Source: an uncultured Spartobacteria bacterium (GTDB lineage Bacteria > Verrucomicrobiota > Verrucomicrobiia > Chthoniobacterales > Chthoniobacteraceae). Taken from it: DNA of 64,000 nucleotides. How positions within the stretch are numbered: position 1 is the first letter of the stretch; each line of letters begins with the position of its first letter. The translations under genes and the position numbers were made by a program. Below, one piece after another: positions 34,180 to 43,588 of this stretch. A model generated the notes under the pieces. It was given only the letters and a program-made list of their open reading frames with translations, did not search any database and was not told where the DNA came from. The stretch spans positions 1-64,000 of the forward strand of contig CAIURC010000158.1 of NCBI GenBank assembly GCA_903901425.1. Direction: 5' to 3'.

Positions 34180-36072
34180 ATGTTGGCTGCCCTCGTTTTT
34201 CTCGGACTCCTTTTCTCGCGCCAGCCGTTGGAGAATGAACGGGCCGGCCTGGTCCAAGAACTGGAAAGTCTTCCGGAACGGCCAGTGGTGGAACCCAGCC
34301 CGCGGGTCGGATACCACAGCCGGTGGGCACGCACGGAATCCACCCCGCTAGAAATCACGCTGGACCTTGGCCAGGCGTTCCCCCTGGACTCGGTGGTGGT
34401 GGTGCCCGCGGCACCTGCGGCCATCTGGGGGTACGGTTTTCCGTCCCGGTTCAAGGTGGAAACGCTTCTGCCGTCTGCGGAGCCGGTGGTGCTGTTGGAT
34501 CGAACGGACAGGGATCATCCGCTGCCGCAAGGGCCTCTCGCGATCCCGGCCCAGGGGAGGCGGGCCCGGTACATCCGGTTCACTGCAACCCGGTTGTTCC
34601 GGCAACCCAACTGGTCTGAGGGGTTCATGTTCTGCCTCGGCGAGATTTACGCGTTCTCGAACGGCAGGAACGTGGCGCTGAACTGCACGGTGGGAACACC
34701 GTCGAGCCAGTTCACACGGGCGTTTCCCGATTGGTCTCCGGAAAACCTCGTGGACGGCGCGAGTGCCCTGGGGTTGCCGGTGGAAAAAGACCTGCAACCC
34801 TCGGAATCCCTGAACAGCGGGTGGCACAGCGGCACTTCACTCAACCCGGAAACCCCCAAGTGGGTGCAGATCGACCTTGGCCAGGAATGGCCCATTGACG
34901 AAATCCGCGCGGTGCCCGCAAGTCCGCTCACGTTCACCAACCGGCCCGGGTTCGGCTTTCCGGAACGGTACCGGATTGAGCTGTCAGCCACGGCGGATTT
35001 CCAAGTGCCCGTGCTGGTGGTGGACGCCACACAGCGGGACCAGGCAAACCCGGGAAACCAGCTGGTGTGCTGGTCGGTAGGCGGACGCAGGGGACGGTTT
35101 GTGCGGTTCACTTCGACCAAAATGCAGTGCCGGGATGCCGACTACGCGTTTGCGCTGGCCGAACTGCAGGTGTTTTCCGGGGGCAAAAACGTGGCGCGCG
35201 GGTGTTCGGTGCAGGCGCCGGATCCCACGCCGCATCCGAGTTTCCAGCCGGCGTACCTGGTGGACGGGCGGTCCGGCTCGGGCCGGTTGCTGGATCTCGA
35301 AGGCTGGCTCGGGGACGTTGCACGCCGGGCGGAACTCGAGGCACAGATCAGCGCCCTAGACGCACAAATCGCCGCACTGGATCAGTCGGAACGCCGGTTC
35401 TGGCTAGTCCTCTCTGGAACTCTGCTGGCGCTGGGGATCGCGGCATCGGGCCTCGCCGTGCGGCGGGCCATTGAACGGCGGAAACGCGAGCTCCAGAATC
35501 TGCGGCAACAGATTGCCCGGGATTTGCATGACGAAATCGGCTCCAGCCTCGGGACCATTTCGCTGATGAGCGAGTTGGGCGAGCGGGAGGGAGACATGGA
35601 GGCGCTGGCCCGAATCCGCGCACTGGCTTCAGATGCGGCCAACTCGATGCGGGGGATCGTCTGGATGATCCGGGACGGCACGCCACCGCCGCTGGACCAA
35701 CTCGAGAAGACTCTGGAAACCTACTGCGCGCAGACCCTGCGTAGCATCCCGCATGGGTTCAGCTCCACAGGCACCCCCCCGGCGGGATCCCAGCCCCTGG
35801 ATTTTTACCGGAACCTCTTTCTTTTCTTCAAAGAAGCGCTCCACAACGCGCTCCGGCATTCAAAGGCCTCCCGGATCGAAATCCGGCTCGCATGGCGTCC
35901 GGGCCAGCTGGAGCTTGGGATTGAGGACAACGGAATCGGGTTTGACCCGGGCGCGCTGCACCACGGCAGCGGCCTTGCAAACATGCGGCAGCGGGCGTCC
36001 GCGCTGCGCGCAACACTTTCGATCGAATCAGGCACCGGTTCCTCCATCCGGCTCACTGCACCCCTCTCATGA
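34180..36072 (+). CDS. discoidin-domain sensor histidine kinase (HisKA_3 type)
   Basis: 630 residues. A short leader (MLAALVFLGLLFSRQ) precedes two F5/8-type-C-like domains (about residues 45-165 and 170-345), marked by LEITLDLGQAFPLDSVVVVP and WVQIDLGQEWPIDEIRAVP. A coiled coil, a transmembrane helix (LVLSGTLLALGIAASGLAV, about 408-425) and RDLHDEIGSSLGTISLM (phospho-acceptor His about 449) follow. The C-terminal ATPase has EALHNALRHSKAS, DNGIGFDPG and GSGLANMRQRA. A periplasmic carbohydrate-binding sensor feeding a NarL-type regulator is likely. It overlaps the regulator gene by 4 bp. Confidence 0.9.
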   Translation: MLAALVFLGLLFSRQPLENERAGLVQELESLPERPVVEPSPRVGYHSRWARTESTPLEITLDLGQAFPLDSVVVVPAAPAAIWGYGFPSRFKVETLLPSAEPVVLLDRTDRDHPLPQGPLAIPAQGRRARYIRFTATRLFRQPNWSEGFMFCLGEIYAFSNGRNVALNCTVGTPSSQFTRAFPDWSPENLVDGASALGLPVEKDLQPSESLNSGWHSGTSLNPETPKWVQIDLGQEWPIDEIRAVPASPLTFTNRPGFGFPERYRIELSATADFQVPVLVVDATQRDQANPGNQLVCWSVGGRRGRFVRFTSTKMQCRDADYAFALAELQVFSGGKNVARGCSVQAPDPTPHPSFQPAYLVDGRSGSGRLLDLEGWLGDVARRAELEAQISALDAQIAALDQSERRFWLVLSGTLLALGIAASGLAVRRAIERRKRELQNLRQQIARDLHDEIGSSLGTISLMSELGEREGDMEALARIRALASDAANSMRGIVWMIRDGTPPPLDQLEKTLETYCAQTLRSIPHGFSSTGTPPAGSQPLDFYRNLFLFFKEALHNALRHSKASRIEIRLAWRPGQLELGIEDNGIGFDPGALHHGSGLANMRQRASALRATLSIESGTGSSIRLTAPLS

Positions 36073-36704
36073 AAACCCTCTGGCTGCTTGAAGACCACAC
36101 CCCGCTCCGGGAAACACTCCGGCTCGTCTTTTCAAAGGATCCGGAGATCACATGCAACGGGGCCTTCGGGAACGCCGGGGCGCTCCTCGGCGCGCTGGAA
36201 GGCGGCACACCGCCCCCGGACATCCTTCTGGTCGACATCGGCCTGCCCGATGCAAGCGGCCTGGACGTGATACCCCGGGTCCGCGCCCTGGCTCCCGCCA
36301 CCCGGATCGTGGTGCTGACCGTGTACGAGGATGACGACAAAATTTTCCGGGCAATCTGCGCAGGCGCCTCGGGCTACCTGCTCAAAGGATCCGCGGCGGA
36401 GGAGATTGTGAATTCCGTGCGCGAGGCACTCTCGGGCGGCGCGCCAATGACGCCCAGGATCGCCAACCGCGTGCTGACCTTGTTCACCCAGTTTGCCCCG
36501 AAACAGGCGGACTACGGCCTGAGCGACCGGGAGCGTGAGATCCTCCGGCTCATTGTGGCAGGCCGGACCAACAAGGAGCTCGCGGCAGAACTGGATCTCA
36601 GCATCCACACCGTGGACACTTATTTGCGCCGGATTTATTCCAAACTCGAGGTGCACAACCGGTCCGGCGCGGTGGCAAAGGCGTTCCGGGAGAAACTGGC
36701 GTAA
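36069..36704 (+). CDS. LuxR/NarL-family response regulator
   Basis: 211 residues. The receiver domain has the acidic pair ED (8-9) and the phospho-acceptor Asp56 in LLVDIGLPDAS, with Lys near 105 in GYLLKGSA. The C-terminal LuxR-type helix-turn-helix spans about 146-205 (LSDREREILRLIVAGRTNKELA, VDTYLRRIYSKL). It starts at the ATGA overlap with the discoidin-type kinase, its cognate partner. It likely controls genes for use of a surface carbohydrate. Confidence 0.95.
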   Translation: MKTLWLLEDHTPLRETLRLVFSKDPEITCNGAFGNAGALLGALEGGTPPPDILLVDIGLPDASGLDVIPRVRALAPATRIVVLTVYEDDDKIFRAICAGASGYLLKGSAAEEIVNSVREALSGGAPMTPRIANRVLTLFTQFAPKQADYGLSDREREILRLIVAGRTNKELAAELDLSIHTVDTYLRRIYSKLEVHNRSGAVAKAFREKLA

Positions 36705-36728
36705 CCCGCGGACGCACGGGCCGCGGTT
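36703..36728. terminator. possible GC-rich hairpin between convergent genes
   Basis: AACCCGCGG pairs with CCGCGGTT (one bulged C) between the response regulator stop and the dinG-type stop. There is no T-run on either side, so an intrinsic terminator is uncertain. Confidence 0.3.
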
Positions 36729-36732
36729 GCGT

Positions 36733-38721
36733 TCAGAGGATCTCCACAGGGCACGGGGGAAGAGCCTTGAGGAACGCTTTGCCGTAGGCCTTGGTGAGGA
36801 TCCTGGGATCCAGGATGGCTACGATTCCGCAGTCCTGGCGGGTCCGGATGAGGCGGCCAACGCCCTGGCGGAGTTTGAGAATGGCCTCAGGGAGCGAGTA
36901 TTGAGAAAAAGGATCGCCGCCGTCTTCCTCGATCCGTTCCAGCCGGGCCTCGATCAGCGGATGGTCGGGGACCGCAAACGGGAGCCGGGTGATGATGACG
37001 TTGGAGAGGGCTTCTCCGGGGACATCCACGCCGCTCCAGAAACTCTCGGTGCCAAAGAGCACATGGCGCTCGTTTTTTTTGAACTCGGCGATGAGCCGGT
37101 GCCGTGGGAGGCCCTCGCCCTGAACCAGGAGTTTGTAATCGAGGTCGTCCAGCCGCTCCCGCATGGTGGCCGCAACCGCCTGCAGGGTTTTGTAACTGGT
37201 AAACAGCACAAACGCCCGGCCCTGCGTTTGCTGGATGAAGTACTCGATCTTTTCCGCAAGCGCATTTTCGTACGCGGCATCCCTCGGGTCCGGCATTTTG
37301 CCCGTGATGAAAAGCCGCATCTGTTTTGGGTAATCAAACGGGCTGCCGACCTGAAGCGCCTCGACGTCATGGGCGCCGACGCGGTTTCTGAAATAGGCCA
37401 GGTCTTCGCCTCCCACGGAAAGGGTGGCGCTGGTCATGACGCAGACATGGTTGTCGCGGAAAAGGAGTCGCTGGAGGTGGGAGGAGACGTCCACCGGTGC
37501 GGCATTGAGAGAATGGAAGTTCTGCTGTTTGCCGCCCTGCTCCACCCAGTAGACGTAATAATCGCTTTCCTGCTTGAGAAATGCGGCAAGCGCTTCCCGG
37601 GCGTCCCGGATTCTCCGGCCAAGATCCTGGAGCTCGGCCTTTGCGGTTTCGTCTTCAAGAGAGCGGACCGTTTCGACGATGAGTTTCTGGAGGCCGGCGA
37701 GAGGGAGCGTGAGTGAATCCTCGGTGAAGTCCGGGGTGCGGACCCTGTATTCGCGGCTTTTTTTGAAATTGGCAGTCTTTCCAACGCGCTCAAAGAACTG
37801 GTCGGAAAGGTCGAGGAGCGCGGCGGTTTCGCGGACGGCATCGGGTCTGCGAAGCGCCTGAAAGAGGCCCTTGTGGGTTTTGGGGTTGTACAACCGGTGC
37901 AGGGTGTACCGGAGGCCGGTCTGGGAAACTTCGAGGCCTGAATGGCGCGCAGCCACCTGTTCGAGGGTGTGCGCCTCGTCAAAAATGAGGAAATCGTTGG
38001 CAAATAGGTAGCCTTCGTCCTCGTCGTCCGGGGATGGGACCCCGTTGATGTTGAGGAAAAAGAGGGTGTGGTTCATCACCACCACGTCGGCAGTCAGGAG
38101 GCGTTTGCGCGCCGCCTGGTACCCGCACTTGGGATTGTGGCCGCAGGATTTGGCGGTGCAGATGTGCTGTTCGCTGCAGACCTGGGCCCAGACGTTCGGG
38201 TCGGGTTCCACGGCGAAATCCGACCGGGTGCCGTCCTGGGTGGTCTGGGCCCATTCCCAGATCCGTTTGAGCTCCTGCTGTTCCGGGGAAGTGAAAAGCT
38301 CGCCCGAATTGTGGAGCGCCCGCTCAAGACGGAGCGGGCAGAGGTAGTTGTTGCGCCCCTTCCACAGCATGACCTCGAACTCCACGGGCAGGACTTTCTG
38401 GAGGATCGGGATGTCTTTGTAGACCAGCTGCTCCTGGAGGTTGATGGTGTAGGTAGACACCACGGCCTTTTTCTTTTTGCCCAAGGCCCAGAGGATGGAG
38501 GGGACCAGGTAAGCCAGGGATTTCCCCACCCCCGTGCCGGCCTCAACGATCAAATGCCGGTTTTCCGCCAACGCACGGGCCACGGCTGCGGCCATGTCCT
38601 GTTGTTCCTGACGGAACTCGAAGTTTTTGGCGCGAGCCAGGAGCCCGTTTGGGGAAAAGATCTGGCGCACCTCCTCGACGAAGGGGTCTTCGGATCCATG
38701 GTTTTCGGTGAGGGAAATCAT
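36733..38721 (-). CDS. DinG/XPD-like ATP-dependent DNA helicase
   Basis: 662 residues. Walker A is EAGTGVGKSLAYL (about residue 62) and the DEAH box is FDEAHTLEQVAA. Between them are Cys residues at LCPLRL and CSEQHICTAKSCGHNPKCG, fitting the four-Cys Fe-S cluster of DinG/XPD helicases. The late QGVGRLIRTRQD is motif VI. It unwinds DNA, including R-loops and structured intermediates. The start is at the ATG 38721; a TTG two codons upstream is an alternative. It is divergent from the LptF/G-type gene. Confidence 0.93.
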   Translation of the reverse strand: MISLTENHGSEDPFVEEVRQIFSPNGLLARAKNFEFRQEQQDMAAAVARALAENRHLIVEAGTGVGKSLAYLVPSILWALGKKKKAVVSTYTINLQEQLVYKDIPILQKVLPVEFEVMLWKGRNNYLCPLRLERALHNSGELFTSPEQQELKRIWEWAQTTQDGTRSDFAVEPDPNVWAQVCSEQHICTAKSCGHNPKCGYQAARKRLLTADVVVMNHTLFFLNINGVPSPDDEDEGYLFANDFLIFDEAHTLEQVAARHSGLEVSQTGLRYTLHRLYNPKTHKGLFQALRRPDAVRETAALLDLSDQFFERVGKTANFKKSREYRVRTPDFTEDSLTLPLAGLQKLIVETVRSLEDETAKAELQDLGRRIRDAREALAAFLKQESDYYVYWVEQGGKQQNFHSLNAAPVDVSSHLQRLLFRDNHVCVMTSATLSVGGEDLAYFRNRVGAHDVEALQVGSPFDYPKQMRLFITGKMPDPRDAAYENALAEKIEYFIQQTQGRAFVLFTSYKTLQAVAATMRERLDDLDYKLLVQGEGLPRHRLIAEFKKNERHVLFGTESFWSGVDVPGEALSNVIITRLPFAVPDHPLIEARLERIEEDGGDPFSQYSLPEAILKLRQGVGRLIRTRQDCGIVAILDPRILTKAYGKAFLKALPPCPVEIL

Positions 38722-38837
38722 TTCCAATCTGGGGCAAACAAGGGCAATTTCATTCTCGTCGGTGAGGGGGTGTCGGTCAAACCCGGTTCCCTGTAAACCG
38801 CAAACGTCAAGTCAACCCGCCCCTCTGTTTTGCCGAA

Positions 38838-39992
38838 TTGAGTATTTTAGACCGTTACATCCTGAGGAATTTTCTCGAGCCATTCCTGCTCTGCTTTTTG
38901 GGGTTTGTCTCGATCTGGCTCATCGTGGACCTGAGCGACAACGGGCCGGATTTTATTGAGGCCCACGCCTCCCTGAAACAGGTGGCCAAATTTTACCTGT
39001 CCCAGCTGCCGCAGACCGTCCTGGTTTCGCTCCCAGTCGGACTCCTGCTGGCCCTCCTTTTCATGCTCAGCCGGATGTCCCGGTTCAACGAAATCATCGC
39101 CATCCTCGGATCCGGCCGAAGCGTTTTCCGGATCCTGGTCCCCCTGCTCGGCATCGGGTTCCTTGCCAGTGCAGCCTGCATGGCGCTCAACTACGAGCTC
39201 GGCCCGAAGGCTGAGTCGGGGAAGAAAGCCGCCCTTGAAGAGATCGTGAAGGGCAACCAGAAAAATGGCCGGAAAAAGAAGGAGCGCGGAATGGTGGATG
39301 GCTACCTGTTCCGGGACCGGATGAACCAGCGGACGTGGTACGTGCGGCGGATGCGTCCCAACCATCCGGAACTGACCGGGGTGCATATTACACAGCAGGA
39401 TGCCGAGGGCCGGATCTTGAAAAAATGGATTGCCGCGCGGGCGGTGTACGAGGGAATGGGCCACCGGTGGCGGCTGCAGCGTGGGGTTGCCATCGAATTC
39501 ACCGAAACCGGGGACGTCGCCCGTCTGGAGAACTTTGTGGGTGGAGACCGGGTGATCACGGATTGGAGCGAGACGCCGTGGCGGATCAGCAGTTCGCACC
39601 TTCAGGCGCAGAACCTCTCGGTGCCGGAACTCCAGGATTACCTTCGGGTGAACAGCGATTTTCCGGCCGTGTCACTGGCGCCGTTCCGGACGTACTACTG
39701 GCACCGCTGGATCCAGCCATGGTCTGCCCTCGTGGTCGTGCTGATCGCCGCACCGCTTGGGATTGTGTACTCGCGGCGCGCCGTGCTGGCCGGGGTTGCG
39801 GCCTCGATCTTCATCTTTTTCGGGATGGTTTTCCTCAACAACCTCTGCCTCGCACTCGGCAGCGGATCCAGAATCCCTCCGATCGTCGCTGCGGCCCTCC
39901 CCAACCTGTTCTTTGCCGGACTCGGCACAGTCATGCTCTATTACCGGGCCAAAAACCGGGAGTTGCCGAAGTTCCTGGTCTTCGGGCGGTAA
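38838..39992 (+). CDS. LptF/LptG-family permease (YjgP/YjgQ)
   Basis: 384 residues. The start SILDRYILRNFLEPFLLCFLGF and the late PFRTYYWHRWIQPWSALVVVLIAAPLGI are the family signature, with a periplasmic jelly-roll domain between helices 3 and 4. It forms the membrane part of the lipopolysaccharide export complex. The only start in frame near the N-terminus is a TTG, without a clear Shine-Dalgarno sequence. The partner LptB gene is not here. A hypothetical protein gene follows 16 bases later. Confidence 0.88.
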   Translation: MSILDRYILRNFLEPFLLCFLGFVSIWLIVDLSDNGPDFIEAHASLKQVAKFYLSQLPQTVLVSLPVGLLLALLFMLSRMSRFNEIIAILGSGRSVFRILVPLLGIGFLASAACMALNYELGPKAESGKKAALEEIVKGNQKNGRKKKERGMVDGYLFRDRMNQRTWYVRRMRPNHPELTGVHITQQDAEGRILKKWIAARAVYEGMGHRWRLQRGVAIEFTETGDVARLENFVGGDRVITDWSETPWRISSSHLQAQNLSVPELQDYLRVNSDFPAVSLAPFRTYYWHRWIQPWSALVVVLIAAPLGIVYSRRAVLAGVAASIFIFFGMVFLNNLCLALGSGSRIPPIVAAALPNLFFAGLGTVMLYYRAKNRELPKFLVFGR

Positions 39993-40008
39993 CCCTGGGC
40001 GCACATTT

Positions 40009-40503
40009 ATGATCAACGACTGGAGCATCCAAAGCCGAGGCGACCGCTGCGCGCAGACCGGGACGCCCTTTGCCGAGGGCGAGTTTTTCTACACGGTCTT
40101 GTACGACGAAAAGAATGGGTTCCGCCGGGAAGACCTGTGCGAGGCGGCATGGGAAGAGCGCCGGACCGTGGAACCGCTCCCCTTCTCCTTCTGGCGCACC
40201 AAGTACGAACCGCCGCCACCAGCGGCGCCGGAACCCATCGGCAAACAGACGGCAGAAGACCTCCTCCGCCGTCTGATCGCTGAAAACGAGCCCAACCGGG
40301 AAGGGGTCCGGTACATCCTGGCAGTCATGCTCGAACGAAAACGGCAACTCAAGGAGGTGGAGGCCAAACGGGCCGAGGACGGTTCCCTTGCCCGGGTGTA
40401 CGAGCACAGCAAAACCGGCGAGGTGTTTGTGATCCGCGACCCGGAACTCCGTCTGGACCAGATTGCCGAGGTCCAACTCCAGATCGCCGACCTCCTCAAG
40501 TAA
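40009..40503 (+). CDS. conserved hypothetical protein with two early Cys
   Basis: 164 residues, no signal peptide. The N-terminus WSIQSRGDRCAQTGTPFAEG with a Cys near residue 14, then FFYTVLYDEKNGFRREDLCEAAWEE with a second Cys, resembles half of a zinc-ribbon-like fold. The middle is proline-rich and the last part helical (LDQIAEVQLQIADLLK). It follows the LptF/G-type gene with a 16-base gap, so is likely co-transcribed. It resembles unnamed short proteins of the PVC group; no function can be stated. Confidence 0.7.
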   Translation: MINDWSIQSRGDRCAQTGTPFAEGEFFYTVLYDEKNGFRREDLCEAAWEERRTVEPLPFSFWRTKYEPPPPAAPEPIGKQTAEDLLRRLIAENEPNREGVRYILAVMLERKRQLKEVEAKRAEDGSLARVYEHSKTGEVFVIRDPELRLDQIAEVQLQIADLLK

Positions 40504-40562
40504 CGGCCCCGGACGCACACTCTGGACACCGGTGGTTTAATCAGGGGGCACCCCTCCCCCCC

Positions 40563-41630
40563 ATGAAAACCCGCCCCGTCTGGCTCGCGCTGCTCCTCCT
40601 CGCTTCCACCGCCGCCGCAGCCCACCTCGAACTGGTCGCCGGAGGCGGCACCCGGGAAAAGGATGGGCCCGCCGTAGAGTGCCGGCTGAAGGAACCGTTC
40701 GGAGTCGAGTTCCTGCCCGGAGGCGAAATGGTGATTGTCGAAATGACAAGCGGCAACCGGGTGCTGCAGGTCGACAAAAAGGGCTGGCTGACTCACTTGG
40801 CCGGAACCGGCGCCAAGGGGTTCTCCGGGGACAACGGTCCGGCGGCAGAAGCCACATTCAACGGGATCCACAATTTGGCCGTTCTGCCGTCCGGGAGCCT
40901 CCTCCTGGCGGACAGCTTCAACCATGCGCTCCGGAAGATCGACTCCGGCACCGTGCGGACGTTGGCCGGCGGCCCCGGGCCCACAGGAAGCGGAGCGAGA
41001 TCCGGCCCGCTGTCTGAAGCCAAGTTCAGCACCCTGATCCAGATCGCGCTGCATCCGGACGGGCGGCACCTGCTCGCCGCTGACATCGGCAACCGCAGAG
41101 TGTGCAGAATCAACCTTGAAGCGGGTACCTTTGAAACCGTGGCAGGCAACGGGACCCGGGGTGTCCCGGCAGACGGCGCCATGGCCGCGGACGCACCGCT
41201 GGTAGACCCGCGGGCGGCAGTGTTCGACGGGCAGGGCGGTTTTTACGTCCTTGAACGGGGTGGCCATGCGTTGCGTCATGTGGACGCGGATGGCCGGATC
41301 CGCACGGTGGCAGGGACGGGCCGGGAAGGCTGGAGCGGCGACGGCGGGCCGGGCCTGGAGGCGACGTTCCGGGGTCCCAAGCATCTGTGCATGGACCGCG
41401 ATGGAAGCGTGATCGTGGCCGATGCCGAGAACCATGTGATCCGCCGGTTTGATCCCAAAAGCGGCCGGGTGACTGCGGTGGCAGGCACGGGCAAGGCCGG
41501 AAACGGAGCTGCCGGACGCGAACCGCTCGAAACCGATTTGCGGCGCCCACACGGGGTGACGGTGGGCCCGGATGGCCTGCTCTACATCACGGATACCTAC
41601 AACGACCGGATTCTCAGGCTGGTTCCCTAA
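40563..41630 (+). CDS. secreted NHL-repeat beta-propeller protein
   Basis: 355 residues with signal peptide MKTRPVWLALLLLASTAAAA. About six NHL-type repeats, each with a pattern like VAGTGREGWSGDGGPGLEATFRGPKHLCMDRDGSVIVADAENHVIRR. Beta-propellers of this kind bind ligands or proteins and some are lactonase-like; no catalytic residues stand out. It lies 59 bases after the hypothetical gene and 36 before the epimerase gene. Confidence 0.9.
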   Translation: MKTRPVWLALLLLASTAAAAHLELVAGGGTREKDGPAVECRLKEPFGVEFLPGGEMVIVEMTSGNRVLQVDKKGWLTHLAGTGAKGFSGDNGPAAEATFNGIHNLAVLPSGSLLLADSFNHALRKIDSGTVRTLAGGPGPTGSGARSGPLSEAKFSTLIQIALHPDGRHLLAADIGNRRVCRINLEAGTFETVAGNGTRGVPADGAMAADAPLVDPRAAVFDGQGGFYVLERGGHALRHVDADGRIRTVAGTGREGWSGDGGPGLEATFRGPKHLCMDRDGSVIVADAENHVIRRFDPKSGRVTAVAGTGKAGNGAAGREPLETDLRRPHGVTVGPDGLLYITDTYNDRILRLVP

Positions 41631-41666
41631 GCCGCCCCCCCATTTTTTTCGGGAACTCGAACCGGA

Positions 41667-42692
41667 ATGGCGTCAGGATACGCCACAGAAATGCACGGGC
41701 CAGATCCAGTTGTGGTGGTATGCGGTGGCGGCGGATTCATCGGCGGCCACCTCGTGCGCGACCTTCTGGCACAGGGGCATTCGGTCCGGAGCGTGGACCT
41801 CAAACCTGTCGAAAACTGGCACCAAACCTTTTCCGAAGCCGAGAACCTTGTGCTGGACCTTCGGGACAAGGAATCCTGCGCGGCAGCAGTCCGGGGTGCC
41901 GCCGTGGTTTACAACCTCGCAGCCGACATGGGCGGGATGGGGTTTATCGAGAGCAACCGGGCGCTCTGCATGCTGAACGTCCTGATCAACACGCATCTCC
42001 TGCTCGCGGCAAAAGAAGCCGGTGTGAACCGGTATTTCTTTGCGTCCTCGGCCTGCGTGTATGCAGCCAACAAACAGGACAGCCCCGAAAACAACGGGCT
42101 GAAAGAGTCCGATGCCTATCCGGCACAGCCGGAGGACGGTTACGGCTGGGAAAAACTTTTCGGGGAACGGATGTGCCGCAATTTCACCGAGGATTTCGGA
42201 CTCCAAACCTATGTGGCCAGATACCACAACGTCTACGGTCCACACGGCGCGTTTAAGGGTGGCCGCGAAAAGGCGCCGGCAGCCATCTGCAGAAAAATCG
42301 TGGCGGCCAAACTGTCCGGCCGGCATGAGATCGAGATCTGGGGGGACGGCGAACAAACCCGGAGTTTCACTGACATCGACGACTGCCTCAAAGGAACGCA
42401 GGAACTCCTCAAAAGCGGCGTGACAGACCCGGTAAACATCGGAAGCGCCGAACTGGTTTCCATCAACCAACTGGTGGAGATCGTCGAGGAGATCGCCGGT
42501 ATCCGTGTTCGGAGAGTCTACAAACCCGGGGCGCCCATGGGCGTCCGGGGCCGCTGCAGCGACAACACCAAAATCCGACAGATTCTGGGCTGGGAACCTT
42601 CCACCCGGCTCCGTGACGGCATGGAGAAAATGTACGCGTGGATTCATGACCAGATGACCCAGCGACTGAACCGTGCAGGCACGCCGGAATAA
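41667..42692 (+). CDS. GDP-mannose 3,5-epimerase-like NAD-dependent epimerase
   Basis: 341 residues. The Rossmann motif VVVCGGGGFIGGHLVRDLL starts near residue 16. SSACVYAANKQ holds the catalytic Ser/Cys and YGWEKLFGERMCR the Tyr-x-x-x-Lys pair (about 155-159), with NVYGPHGAFKGGREKAPAA in the substrate loop. This set closely matches GDP-mannose 3,5-epimerase-type extended short-chain dehydrogenases, which act on nucleotide sugars for surface polysaccharide. A second ATG at 41691 is possible. It is convergent with the glycosyltransferase gene. Confidence 0.88.
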   Translation: MASGYATEMHGPDPVVVVCGGGGFIGGHLVRDLLAQGHSVRSVDLKPVENWHQTFSEAENLVLDLRDKESCAAAVRGAAVVYNLAADMGGMGFIESNRALCMLNVLINTHLLLAAKEAGVNRYFFASSACVYAANKQDSPENNGLKESDAYPAQPEDGYGWEKLFGERMCRNFTEDFGLQTYVARYHNVYGPHGAFKGGREKAPAAICRKIVAAKLSGRHEIEIWGDGEQTRSFTDIDDCLKGTQELLKSGVTDPVNIGSAELVSINQLVEIVEEIAGIRVRRVYKPGAPMGVRGRCSDNTKIRQILGWEPSTRLRDGMEKMYAWIHDQMTQRLNRAGTPE

Positions 42693-42722
42693 CGGCCGGA
42701 CCTGGCATTCCGCATCCACAAC

Positions 42723-43574
42723 TCACCGGCGAAGCTTCCAAACACCGGTGCTGCGTTCGACTTTAAACCGAACCCGTTTCCCGGGCGAATCCAGCGTATA
42801 AATCTCGTACTCCAAAGGTGTCCGGACGTAGTGCCCATGGACGAGCCGCCTCAAACGGAAATGAGCCACCACCAGCGGTGCCGCCACCCGGGCCCAGCCA
42901 GGAGCGGAATCAAAGAGCCGCCTGTTTTCGGCCAATGCCGCGGCACTGGAGCCCAGGTTTTCGCCGGTGTCCGTGAAAACGGAGGTCGCAAATCCGCAGA
43001 GCCCCATCCGAACCCCGTGCTCCAGAAGGGAGAGAATCCAGAGCGCATCCCCTGCGGCCCGCGATCCGGGATCAAACCGGAGACCGTCTCGCTCCAGAAT
43101 TGTCCTGCGAAAAAACATGGCGCAGGAAAGGATTGCAAGGTTGTTGGAAACCAGGGTGTGGATGCGCTGGGGCAGAAGCGCCCGTCGGGTGCAAATGTAT
43201 TGGCCGCCCGCATCCACAACATGCGCGTCCGCAAAAAGGACGTCGACTTCTGGCAGCACCTCAAAACAGGCGTGGACCCGGCGAAGCGCGCCCGGCAAGT
43301 ACTGCTCGTCGCAGTTCAAATACGCGCAGAATTCGCCCCCGGCCCGGGCCAAGCCTCGATTGATCGCGTCGTACATCCCAGCGTCGTTTCCGGTGGCAAA
43401 CTTCAGTCCGGGCCAAGTGACGCTCCGGGCCTCCGCCCAACGCTCGGCTTCAGACCCGCTTCCGCCATCCTGAACCAGATGCTCGAGTTGCACGCCTTTC
43501 TGGTCCGCAACCGAGGCGGCACAGAGGTTCAACCAGCCCAGCTGCCTGTAACTGGGAGTGACGATCGAAAACAT
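42723..43574 (-). CDS. family 2 glycosyltransferase
   Basis: 283 residues from the ATG at 43574. MFSIVTPSYRQLGWLNLC is the GT-A N-terminus, HLVQDGGSGSEAER follows the nucleotide-binding region and AYLNCDEQYLPGALRRV holds an acidic motif in the place of DxD. Bacterial GT2 enzymes of this size add one sugar to polysaccharide. The open frame extends 21 codons upstream but enters the WD40 remnant. Together with the epimerase it suggests surface glycan synthesis. Confidence 0.9.
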   Translation of the reverse strand: MFSIVTPSYRQLGWLNLCAASVADQKGVQLEHLVQDGGSGSEAERWAEARSVTWPGLKFATGNDAGMYDAINRGLARAGGEFCAYLNCDEQYLPGALRRVHACFEVLPEVDVLFADAHVVDAGGQYICTRRALLPQRIHTLVSNNLAILSCAMFFRRTILERDGLRFDPGSRAAGDALWILSLLEHGVRMGLCGFATSVFTDTGENLGSSAAALAENRRLFDSAPGWARVAAPLVVAHFRLRRLVHGHYVRTPLEYEIYTLDSPGKRVRFKVERSTGVWKLRR

Positions 43575-43588
43575 CCGCCCCGTGTATA

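Noticed and set aside
41673-42719. 348-codon minus-strand frame opposite the epimerase gene
   Set aside because: The plus-strand epimerase has all catalytic motifs; the antisense product has none.
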